A stretch of DNA of 46,319 bases from Bacteroidia bacterium 43-41 (GTDB lineage: Bacteria; Bacteroidota; Bacteroidia; Bacteroidales; Dysgonomonadaceae), in assembly GCA_001898165.1 (NCBI GenBank), contig MKTD01000062.1:1-46319 (forward strand), written 5' to 3'. Shown piece by piece: positions 1 through 6,375 of the stretch (positions are counted from its first letter, which is position 1; each line of letters opens with the position of its first letter). The translations under genes and the position numbers were made by a program. The notes beneath the pieces are model-generated. The model was not told the origin of the DNA. It saw only the letters and a program-made list of their open reading frames with translations, and ran no database searches.

Positions 1-130
1 ATATTGTTTTCTTTTAGAGGGGTCAATAACCGCCGGAATGTCAGTTAAAACATACCTGTTAAACCTGATTTCCAGGGGGGGGTCAGTATGCCCGGAATAG
101 GGGGTCAGTATGCTCCAAAATATCCAACTC
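1..130. mobile_element. Terminal repeats of an IS21-like insertion sequence (end only)
   Basis: Three short direct repeats beginning GGGGTCArTA are seen at 19, 79 and 101; the first two run on to CCGGAAT. Multiple short repeats near the tips are typical of IS21-family elements, and GGGTCAGT-type ends are familiar from Bacteroidales members of that family. No istA/istB reading frame lies inside the window, so only one end is visible or the rest lies to the left. The family call rests on recall of the end sequence, not on a search. Confidence 0.5.
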
Positions 131-192
131 TGCTATTTGTTAAAGTTTGAAGATCATTTTATTTAAAAAATTGTTTTTGTTAAGTTTGCAAT

Positions 193-1338
193 GTGAAAAC
201 AAGGGTTGAAAATATAAATAGAGAAATTATTGAATGGGCTATTATCAGGCATGGTAAGAGCCTAGAAGAATTTTATGCTCAAAACCCTGAAGTAGAAAGT
301 TGGACTAAAGGAGAAAAACTACCGACGGTTAAACAACTCGAAGAGTTTACCCATAAGGTGCATGTACCCTTTGGTTATATGTTTCTACCAGATCCTCCTG
401 AAGAGAGTATTCCGATGCCTTTCTTTAGAACCGTTCAGAAAACAAGTACAAATAAAGTTAGTTTGAATGTTTACCACACCATTCAAATTATTCAGAATAG
501 ACAAGAATGGTTAACCCAATATTTAAAAGATTTGGATTTTCCTGTTTTGGATTTTGTCGGGAGGTTTGATGCATATAGCAACTATAAGACTATCGTTAAT
601 GATATAAGGGGTTTTCTTCAATTAGATCCGGATTGGGGCGCTGGGCTGAAAAATTGGGAAGATGCTTTAAATTTCCTGACGGACAAGATAGAGGATGCAG
701 GCATTATTGTAACTTTCAATGGAGTTGTAGGAACAAATAATTACAGGCCTATTGATGTGAAAGAATGTCGTGGATTTGTTTTAGTGGATAGAAGAGCTCC
801 CTTCATGTTCATTAATGCTGCTGATGCCAAAGCAGCTCAAATTTTTACTCTTATTCATGAGTTGGCGCATGTATGGTTAGGTGAGAGTGCCGGTTTTGAC
901 AATCAAAATCTATTGCCGGCAAATGATCCTATAGAAATTTTATGTGATAAGGTTGCTGCTGAATTGTTAGTTCCTGAAAGTTCTTTCCATGAAAAATGGA
1001 AAATCACTCAAGATTATAAAGTCCTGAGTAATATATTTAAAGTCAGTCCCATCGTAATTGCAAGAAGAGCCTTGGATTTGGGTTTTATCAACTTAGATCA
1101 TTTCTTTGATTTCTACAATGAATATATGGCTGATTTTAAAAGAAAAAAAGCAAGACAAAGCCAGAAACCGGGCGGCGACTTTTATGCAACTGCGAGGAAA
1201 AGAGTGAGCGTGAGGTTTGCCGCTTTTGTCAACAATGCCGTAAAAGAGAATAAGCTGCTATATCGTGATGCCTATAAATTAACTAATCTCAAAGGCAATA
1301 CATACAACACATTTGTGACTGAACATCTTTATCAGTGA
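193..1338 (+). CDS. ImmA/IrrE family metallo-endopeptidase with N-terminal HTH-like region
   Basis: 381 aa with a GTG start; the ATG two bases upstream runs straight into TGA. The N-terminal ~80 residues resemble the XRE-like helix-turn-helix usually fused to this family (SWTKGEKLPTVKQLEEF followed by VPFGYMFLP). The zinc site is visible as HELAH (H222, E223, H226), with a likely third ligand at E257 in CDKVAAE. Family members cleave repressors or antitoxin-like regulators (ImmA, IrrE). The stop overlaps the next gene's GTG by four bases, so the two are translationally coupled. Together with DUF4411 this makes a recurring accessory two-gene module, probably toxin-antitoxin or phage-response. 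The substrate cannot be told from sequence. Confidence 0.85.
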   Translation: MKTRVENINREIIEWAIIRHGKSLEEFYAQNPEVESWTKGEKLPTVKQLEEFTHKVHVPFGYMFLPDPPEESIPMPFFRTVQKTSTNKVSLNVYHTIQIIQNRQEWLTQYLKDLDFPVLDFVGRFDAYSNYKTIVNDIRGFLQLDPDWGAGLKNWEDALNFLTDKIEDAGIIVTFNGVVGTNNYRPIDVKECRGFVLVDRRAPFMFINAADAKAAQIFTLIHELAHVWLGESAGFDNQNLLPANDPIEILCDKVAAELLVPESSFHEKWKITQDYKVLSNIFKVSPIVIARRALDLGFINLDHFFDFYNEYMADFKRKKARQSQKPGGDFYATARKRVSVRFAAFVNNAVKENKLLYRDAYKLTNLKGNTYNTFVTEHLYQ

Positions 1339-1832
1339 AGAAATATTTATTAGATACCAACATTTTCATTCAAGCGCATCGATTATATTATCCATTTGAT
1401 GTAGTACCTACCCTATGGAGAAAATTTATTGAACTATCTGATAGAGAATTAATTTACAGCATTGATAAAGTTAAGAAAGAGATTTGTAATCCAAGTGATC
1501 CAGATGCCTTGGCTTTATGGTGCTTGAACGATCTGGATAATAATTTTTTTTTAGATTCATCATCGTGCTTGGACTTCTATGCAGAAATTGCAAAGTGGGT
1601 ATATTCGAATCAACATTATACTCCATTTGCAAAGAGTATCTTTTTAGAAACTGATTTAGCTGATCCCTGGTTGATCGCCTATGCGAAAGGACATGATTTT
1701 ATTTTGGTCTCTGAGGAGACAAGTGAACCTCTAAGAAGAAATAAAGTTAAAATACCGGATGTCTGTACTCATTTTGGCGTCAAATGTATAACAACGATGC
1801 AAATGTTCAGGGAGTTAGGTGAAACATTTTGA
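1335..1832 (+). CDS. DUF4411 family PIN-like protein (putative VapC-type RNase)
   Basis: 165 aa, GTG start inside the stop of the metallopeptidase gene (GTGA). The N-terminus YLLDTNIFIQA gives the first PIN acidic residue (D7). Further candidate metal ligands are E49 and the acidic cluster D107/D110 in ETDLADPWLIAYA, with D121 after it. This pattern and the FW/LW-rich N-terminus fit DUF4411, a member of the PIN ribonuclease clan. As a partner of an ImmA/IrrE protein it would be the effector (RNase) half of the module, the peptidase/HTH protein being regulator or antidote. RNase activity is inferred from family, not shown. The flanks are an IS end and a pseudogene, which fits horizontal acquisition. 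Confidence 0.8.
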   Translation: MKKYLLDTNIFIQAHRLYYPFDVVPTLWRKFIELSDRELIYSIDKVKKEICNPSDPDALALWCLNDLDNNFFLDSSSCLDFYAEIAKWVYSNQHYTPFAKSIFLETDLADPWLIAYAKGHDFILVSEETSEPLRRNKVKIPDVCTHFGVKCITTMQMFRELGETF

Positions 1833-2112
1833 CAGTTCAGTTTTACAATAACATCGGCATAAGGCAGAGGCATATGTTGTACTCCGCGGCAGCATCCGGG
1901 TATTGTTTTGCTGGTAAAACGCCCTCAACGTGAGATCTGTGAAGAGCTCCATAACAGACACTAATTATCAAAAAGTTACAAGGAGCAATCTGACTCCAAG
2001 GAAATGGATTATGGCGCTCCAGGGCGCATGGAAAGTAGAATATATCAAAAACGACCGATAATTTAGCAATTACAAATAGATTTCTACCTTTATAAAATAA
2101 CAAAGCATTGAT
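1833..2112. other. Intergenic stretch without a recognisable gene
   Basis: No frame gives a protein I recognise. A minus-strand open frame of 86 codons exists but has no family resemblance. The stretch joins the DUF4411 gene to a collapsed ATPase gene and is probably decayed accessory DNA. Confidence 0.4.
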
Positions 2113-2312
2113 ATGGAATATCTAAAACGGATCGCTGATGGGCAACTGATTATGTGAGTGCATTGGAAAAACTTTTTGTCATTGAAGATATTGAAGCGTG
2201 GAGCCCTGCCATTCGGTCAAAAACCGTTATCAGAACCGGAAACAAACATTGCTTTGTTGACCTTTCCATTGCTGTAGCAGCCATGAATGTTTCTCCGCAC
2301 TATAAAACTTAA
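2113..2312 (+). pseudogene. Remnant of an AAA ATPase/DUF4143 protein (middle deleted)
   Basis: The first codons read MEYLKRIAD, matching the usual N-terminus of DUF4143-type ATP-binding proteins. After a frame change near 2139 the sequence continues as a C-terminal segment of the same family: ALEKLFVIEDIEAW, SPAIRSKTVIRT and FVDLSIAVAAM, ending at TAA 2310-2312. The Walker A/B ATPase core that should lie between is absent, so this looks like a gene reduced by an internal deletion plus a frameshift. Family recognition is by recall of the conserved SPAIRSK and DPSIAVAA motifs (here DLSIAVAA). Confidence 0.55.
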
Positions 2313-2341
2313 ACCAACGAATCAGTTTATCAATAATTGTT

Positions 2342-2349
2342 TATCTTTG
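2342..2349 (+). promoter_or_regulatory. Putative -7 box TATCTTTG for the 2378 lipoprotein
   Basis: Matches the Bacteroidota -7 consensus TAnnTTTG, about 30 bases before the GTG start. No clear -33 TTTG is seen. Confidence 0.5.
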
Positions 2350-2377
2350 CATCCTAATAACTTAAAAACAAGTTACC

Positions 2378-2821
2378 GTGAGAAAAGAAAAGAGATTCTT
2401 GATGGTTTTAATCCTGGTAACGGGGGGAGTATGCTTTAGCGGATGTGACAAAGACAACGAAGAGGATCTGCCGGGAGCTTCCAGACCTGATTACAATATG
2501 CTGTCCGATTTATCGAAAGGCGAAAGCAGTTTATACCTGACCGAATGGGAATGGATCAATACATCCGGAGTTACGATGAAACTCAGTTTCGACAGGCAGG
2601 AGTGTACCTACACTTACCAGGAAAACACTGCCGGCAACAAGACTACTATAAAATATACATACAACTTCACCTATCCAACCGTTGTTCTGACTCCGGAGAA
2701 AGAGGACGAAAGCGTGATAACCGGAACAATTGTGAGTGGCAGAATAACTCAGGCAGATGAAGCTACTTTTGTGAACGCGCAGGAAAAACCGGTCTGGAAG
2801 AAGCTGACCCGAAAGAAATAA
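2378..2821 (+). CDS. Small hypothetical lipoprotein
   Basis: 147 aa from a GTG start placed about 30 bases after a TATCTTTG box. The N-terminus has a basic stretch, a hydrophobic run (FLMVLILVTGGVCF) and a lipobox ending SGC at about residue 23, followed by the acidic DKDNEED typical of surface-exposed Bacteroidota lipoproteins. The rest is a short beta-rich domain with repeated Thr/Tyr-rich strands (CTYTYQENTAG, IKYTYNFTY), resembling the small lipocalin-like lipoproteins of this phylum. No specific family is recognised and function is unknown. It converges on the transglycosylase gene, whose stop is only 3 bases away. Confidence 0.75.
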   Translation: MRKEKRFLMVLILVTGGVCFSGCDKDNEEDLPGASRPDYNMLSDLSKGESSLYLTEWEWINTSGVTMKLSFDRQECTYTYQENTAGNKTTIKYTYNFTYPTVVLTPEKEDESVITGTIVSGRITQADEATFVNAQEKPVWKKLTRKK

Positions 2822-2824
2822 CCG

Positions 2825-4204
2825 TTACTTCACTTTTTCTTTATACGCCTGCCAGCGGCTTATCACATCCCGGACATACTCCGCCGTTTCGTCGCCGCGG
2901 AAATACCCGGCTTTACAGACCGGATCCTTATAGTATTGCTCCAATCGCTTTAGCAGGACATATTTCTCCACGTTCCCCTCCCACACGTTTTTATCGGCTT
3001 CGTATTTTTCGGCCAGCGCGCGCGCATCGGCGATATGCCCGATTCCGCCGTTGTAAGACGCCAGCGCCATTTTTATCCGCTCCGTCTCGTTTTCGATGGA
3101 AGAGAACATTCCGATCAGTTTTTTCAAATATTCGGCTCCGGCCTTTATATTTGTTTCGGGGACAAAAATATCGTTGCCTGTCAAGCCCAAAACTGCCGCC
3201 GTGGCAGGCATCAATCCCATTAAACCACCGGCGCCGGCCCACGATTGCCCGTCGGGATCAAACGTGGATTCGTGATACGACACGGAAGCCAGCAATCGCC
3301 AATCAACACCGAACTGCTTGCCATATTGTTTAAAATATTTATCCCATGGGGAAATTTGTCCGGGAGCAAACATCGTTGCAAAAGTGGATTGATTGTCGGA
3401 ATGAAAACCTTTGGCCTCTTCAAAATACCGCTTCGTCAGCCGCAGATAATGGGGTGCCCTATTGGCCCGGCTGAACCAGGCATTAAGCGAATCGGCAAGA
3501 ACAGGCGTATCTTTTCGGACCACCCACGATGTCCGCTGATCAAAACTAACCTTCAGGTCCACATTTATATTCCTGAAGTAGGTATGGTTCAACCGCGCCA
3601 CATGTTCATCGGCAACGGTGTACTTGATGTCACCCCCCGAAACCATGCGGATCAGGTCTTCCACCACAAGCGTATCTTTATCCGCATATTTGAGGCGTAA
3701 CCCACCTCCCAACTCCTGATTCAGGTTGTTCATCCGCTGCTCGTATTTGGAATCGCGCAACACGTAAACATCCTTACCGATCAGTTCCGTTACATCCTGC
3801 AATATCGTATCGTTAGGTTCGGCCCGCTGCACCAGTACCTGATGGGAGATCTCCGACAGACCGCAATAGAGGACCGGGTCTTTCCTCGCATTTTCCACCG
3901 GAACGCCGTAAGCAACCACATCGCCGATGTTATCGCGAAGCATCCGGGTGAGCGCCGAGGAGTTTTGCGCCACAATAATTTTCAGTTCCAGCCCGTGCTC
4001 ATCGGCAAAGCTCTTTATCATCTCGTAATGGTATCCCATCTCCTGGTCACGGTAAATAAAATAGGACGTGGACGTGTTGAGCGTGATGACCCGAAGCGTA
4101 TCTTTCGCCACAATCTGCGGAAAATCATAGGCAGCTTCCTGCGATCTTTTACAGGATAACAGCGCTACAGTGAAGATGAATAAAATCCGGCCGAATTTGG
4201 ACAT
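2825..4204 (-). CDS. mltF: MltF-like membrane-bound lytic murein transglycosylase
   Basis: 459 aa, two-domain protein. A signal sequence with lipobox (LLSC near residue 18) is followed by a periplasmic solute-binding-protein family 3 domain (about residues 35-265, DTLRVITLNTSTSYF and later GDVVAYGVPV). A C-terminal soluble lytic transglycosylase domain starts at about 295. In the latter the catalytic Glu is in SYHESTFDP, with the GLMGLMPATA and MALASYNGG motifs behind it. This is the MltF architecture: outer-membrane-anchored enzyme cleaving the MurNAc-GlcNAc bond with 1,6-anhydro product formation. The upstream neighbour on the same strand is a Ca/Na antiporter about 30 bases away, so co-transcription is possible. 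Conserved sites look intact. Confidence 0.9.
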   Translation of the reverse strand: MSKFGRILFIFTVALLSCKRSQEAAYDFPQIVAKDTLRVITLNTSTSYFIYRDQEMGYHYEMIKSFADEHGLELKIIVAQNSSALTRMLRDNIGDVVAYGVPVENARKDPVLYCGLSEISHQVLVQRAEPNDTILQDVTELIGKDVYVLRDSKYEQRMNNLNQELGGGLRLKYADKDTLVVEDLIRMVSGGDIKYTVADEHVARLNHTYFRNINVDLKVSFDQRTSWVVRKDTPVLADSLNAWFSRANRAPHYLRLTKRYFEEAKGFHSDNQSTFATMFAPGQISPWDKYFKQYGKQFGVDWRLLASVSYHESTFDPDGQSWAGAGGLMGLMPATAAVLGLTGNDIFVPETNIKAGAEYLKKLIGMFSSIENETERIKMALASYNGGIGHIADARALAEKYEADKNVWEGNVEKYVLLKRLEQYYKDPVCKAGYFRGDETAEYVRDVISRWQAYKEKVK

Positions 4205-4233
4205 ATAATTCAGTGAAAAAAAACGACTCTGTA

Positions 4234-5169
4234 TTATAATGCTGCAAATTTAATAAAAAAATAAGCCAGATAAACCCCAATAAAAATCATTCCCTGCCAG
4301 CGCCTTATCCGGGTGCCTATTTTCATAAAGAACCACAACAACGCGCTGACGCCAACGACAAACAAGCTGTCCAGAACATTGATGTCGGGAGTTTCAATCG
4401 GATAAATAATGCCGGCAACACCTAAGATCAACAGAAGATTGAAAATATTGGAGCCTACCACGTTCCCGATAGCAATATCGGAGCGTTTCTTTATGGCGGC
4501 CACCACCGACGTGGCCAATTCCGGCATGCTGGTGCCTGCAGCAACAATGGTCAACCCGATCAAGGCCTCGGACATCCCCAATTTCTGAGCAATGACCACG
4601 GCATTCACAACCAGTAAGTTTGAACCGTAAACCAGTCCCGCAAGCCCCAAAAGAATCAACAACACATCAATTATCCAATGCTTGTGCCGTTTTATGACTT
4701 CATCTTCCTCAACTGTCTTCTTTTTATTTTTAAATGAAGTGACAAAAAGATAAGTCATATAGGCTGCGAAAAGCAATACGAAGAGACAAGCTTCGGGAAA
4801 AGAAATTTTTCCGTCGAGAAACAAAATTAAAAACAGCACCGACGTGAGCACCATCACCGGAGCGTCGAATTTCAACAGCTGCCTTCTGACTGCCAGCGGA
4901 TAAATGATGGCCGAAATACCCAAAATTATTCCGATATTGAATAGATTGGAGCCCAAGACATTCCCTATCGACAGAGCGCTTTGCCCGTTCATCGCGGCTT
5001 TTACACTTACCACCAACTCGGGGGCGCTCGTCCCCATGGAAACAATAGTAAGCCCGATAATCAGCGGGCTGACGCCCAACCTTGCCGCAAAAGAAGATGC
5101 GCCCGACACGAGCCATTCGGCTCCAAAATAAAGTATTACGAGTGAAATCAACAACCAGACAACTTCCAT
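4234..5169 (-). CDS. Calcium/sodium antiporter (CaCA family, YrbG-like)
   Basis: About 311 aa from ATG at 5169. A longer frame from 5229 would begin inside the perfect terminator hairpin of the gene before it, so I prefer the inner start MEVVWLL. Around ten membrane segments are arranged in two inverted halves, each with the CaCA alpha-repeat signature: MGTSAPELVVSV in the first half and AAGTSMPELATSV in the second, plus GNVLGSNLFN and GNVVGSNIFN. These residues form the ion-binding site in NCX/YrbG proteins. The halves are joined by a basic/acidic cytoplasmic linker (KNKKKTVEEDE). It likely exchanges Ca2+ for Na+ (or H+) across the inner membrane. Confidence 0.9.
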   Translation of the reverse strand: MEVVWLLISLVILYFGAEWLVSGASSFAARLGVSPLIIGLTIVSMGTSAPELVVSVKAAMNGQSALSIGNVLGSNLFNIGIILGISAIIYPLAVRRQLLKFDAPVMVLTSVLFLILFLDGKISFPEACLFVLLFAAYMTYLFVTSFKNKKKTVEEDEVIKRHKHWIIDVLLILLGLAGLVYGSNLLVVNAVVIAQKLGMSEALIGLTIVAAGTSMPELATSVVAAIKKRSDIAIGNVVGSNIFNLLLILGVAGIIYPIETPDINVLDSLFVVGVSALLWFFMKIGTRIRRWQGMIFIGVYLAYFFIKFAAL

Positions 5170-5228
5170 TAACAGGTATTTTATATGAGTAAAAAACGAC
5201 GCATCGCCGCACAGATGCTTATAACGCA

Positions 5229-5259
5229 AAAAGACCTCTTTGGTTCAAAGAGGTCTTTT
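5229..5259 (-). terminator. Rho-independent terminator after the ECF sigma gene
   Basis: Perfect 13-bp stem (AAAAGACCTCTTT with its complement) and a 5-base loop. It starts about 20 bases downstream of the sigma factor stop on the minus strand, and its stem ends in a T run in either direction. Confidence 0.85.
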
Positions 5260-5279
5260 GTATGTCCGCATCCGATCTG

Positions 5280-5798
5280 TTATTCCGTATAGAATCTGAA
5301 ATCCTTCAGCATCTCCTGCAGACGCTTGCGGGCGAAGAAGATCCGGCTTTTAACCGTTCCGATGGGAAGCCCCAGGTGTTGTGCAATTTCTTCGTACTTA
5401 TATCCTGAAACGTGCATCGAGAAAGGGACTTTATATTCATCGGTGAAACTGGCTATTGCCTTGTTTATCTCTTTAATGGTGTATGCGCCGTCGGGTGTGT
5501 TGAAACCGGAATCCTGCGGAAGATTCAAATGATACAAATTTTCCGTTTTATCGATAATGGTCTGACTCCTGACAATTTTACGGTAGTTATTCACAAATAT
5601 ATTGTGCATAATGGTAAAAACCCATCCTTTGAAATTTACATTTTCGTAATACTTTTCCCTGTTATCTAAAACGCGGAGAGTGGTTTCCTGCAAAAGATCT
5701 TTTGCGTCTTCCCTGTCAGCAGTCAATGTTAGCGCGAAGTTAAACATATTATCCTGCAAGCCCAGTAACCTGTTTTCGAAAGAACTTTTTGACTTCAT
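5280..5798 (-). CDS. RNA polymerase ECF-type sigma factor
   Basis: 172 aa, usual length for an ECF sigma. Region 2 is visible at about residues 10-80 (LTADREDAKDLLQETTLRVL and FKGWVFTIMHNIFVNNYRK), and region 4 helix-turn-helix at about 120-165 (YKYEEIAQHLGLPIGTVKSR). Between them is a short linker with no extra domain. No anti-sigma gene is adjacent on either side, which is unusual for stress ECFs but common for the Bacteroidota group that resembles this protein. A TATATTTG box at 5831-5838 on the minus strand lies about 33 bases before the start. A perfect terminator follows, so it is probably transcribed alone. Confidence 0.92.
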   Translation of the reverse strand: MKSKSSFENRLLGLQDNMFNFALTLTADREDAKDLLQETTLRVLDNREKYYENVNFKGWVFTIMHNIFVNNYRKIVRSQTIIDKTENLYHLNLPQDSGFNTPDGAYTIKEINKAIASFTDEYKVPFSMHVSGYKYEEIAQHLGLPIGTVKSRIFFARKRLQEMLKDFRFYTE

Positions 5799-5830
5799 AG
5801 CTTTAATTTTTTTGATTGTGTTGTCTTTTG

Positions 5831-5838
5831 CAAATATA
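5831..5838 (-). promoter_or_regulatory. Putative -7 box TATATTTG for the ECF sigma gene
   Basis: Fits TAnnTTTG on the minus strand and lies about 33 bases before the ATG at 5798. Confidence 0.45.
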
Positions 5839-5950
5839 ATAACATAATCCGCTACATGAATATTTTTTTATTTCAAAAACAATTAATTAGTGTTAACAAA
5901 TCCCTACTATAATACAATTACACTCATAATCAAAGCATTGTGAATAATCT

Positions 5951-5973
5951 ATGTGTGGATTTCCTCCACACAT
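5951..5973. other. Short perfect hairpin in the sigma/htpG intergenic region
   Basis: Nine-bp inverted repeat ATGTGTGGA/TCCACACAT with a 5-base loop. It has no T run directly after it, so terminator function is doubtful. It lies between two divergent genes and could be a protein-binding dyad. Confidence 0.35.
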
Positions 5974-6005
5974 GATCTATAAATAATTTTTATAACACGT
6001 TCTCG

Positions 6006-6057
6006 CCAGACGATTTAGTCGCAATCATATAGCTTGCGAAAGTTCAGTCAGGTTATT
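6006..6057 (+). repeat. Partial copy of the palindromic repeat (right end only)
   Basis: About 50 bases nearly identical to 6226-6279 and in the same orientation: GATTTAGTCGCAATCATAT, then CTTGCGAAAGTTCAGTCAGG. It duplicates the right end of the full element that follows immediately. Confidence 0.8.
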
Positions 6058-6058
6058 C

Positions 6059-6265
6059 AACTTTCGCATGTTTTCCAAGATAGTATATGCGACTAAATCA
6101 GAGACATTTAGATATTTTACGGGGTACCCATAGCTCACGATGAACGTAAAAAAGAGTAGTTGTTTGAGCGAAGCGAGTTCTACTCTTTTAGTGACGTGAG
6201 CGAGAATGGGTCGTAAAATATCGTCAGACGATGATTTAGTCGCAATCATATAACTTGCGAAAGTT
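6059..6265. repeat. Long palindromic interspersed repeat, copy 1
   Basis: A 207-bp element bounded by AACTTTCGCA and its complement TGCGAAAGTT. A second pair of arms lies inside (TGCGACTAAATCA and TGATTTAGTCGCA), then a third (GATATTTTACG and CGTAAAATATC, with GCTCACG and CGTGAGC), then AAAAGAGTAG with CTACTCTTTT around a centre containing GAGCGAAGCGAG. The whole can fold as one long interrupted hairpin. A second copy lies at 38677-38884. No transposase is encoded, so it is MITE- or REP-like and non-autonomous. It ends about 110 bases before htpG. Confidence 0.85.
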
Positions 6266-6324
6266 CAGTCAGGTTATCGGGGCAGGTTTTGGGTTTAACA
6301 AGCAGGACTGGCAGATATTCTTTA

Positions 6325-6339
6325 TGGCATACTATTTGC
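6325..6339 (+). promoter_or_regulatory. Possible sigma-54 type promoter of htpG
   Basis: TGGCAT, five bases, then TTGC gives the GG-N10-GC spacing of -24/-12 promoters. It sits about 37 bases before the htpG ATG, which would give a leader of about 25 bases. A degenerate TAnnTTTG box (one base too long) overlaps the same bases and is the alternative reading. Confidence 0.35.
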
Positions 6340-6375
6340 GTATAAATTGAAAGACTAAAAAAACTCAACATAATT

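Noticed and set aside
1843-2103. Minus-strand frame of 86 codons
   Set aside because: No family resemblance, in decayed accessory DNA.
5170-5229. Longer N-terminus of the antiporter starting at 5229
   Set aside because: Would begin inside the perfect terminator hairpin and adds 20 residues without family similarity; start at 5169 preferred.
6025-6249. Minus-strand frame of 74 codons in palindrome copy 1, similar to an 80-codon frame at 38625-38867
   Set aside because: Similarity is explained by the two copies of the palindromic repeat. The frame is part of a long hairpin and has no promoter of its own, so it is not called a gene.
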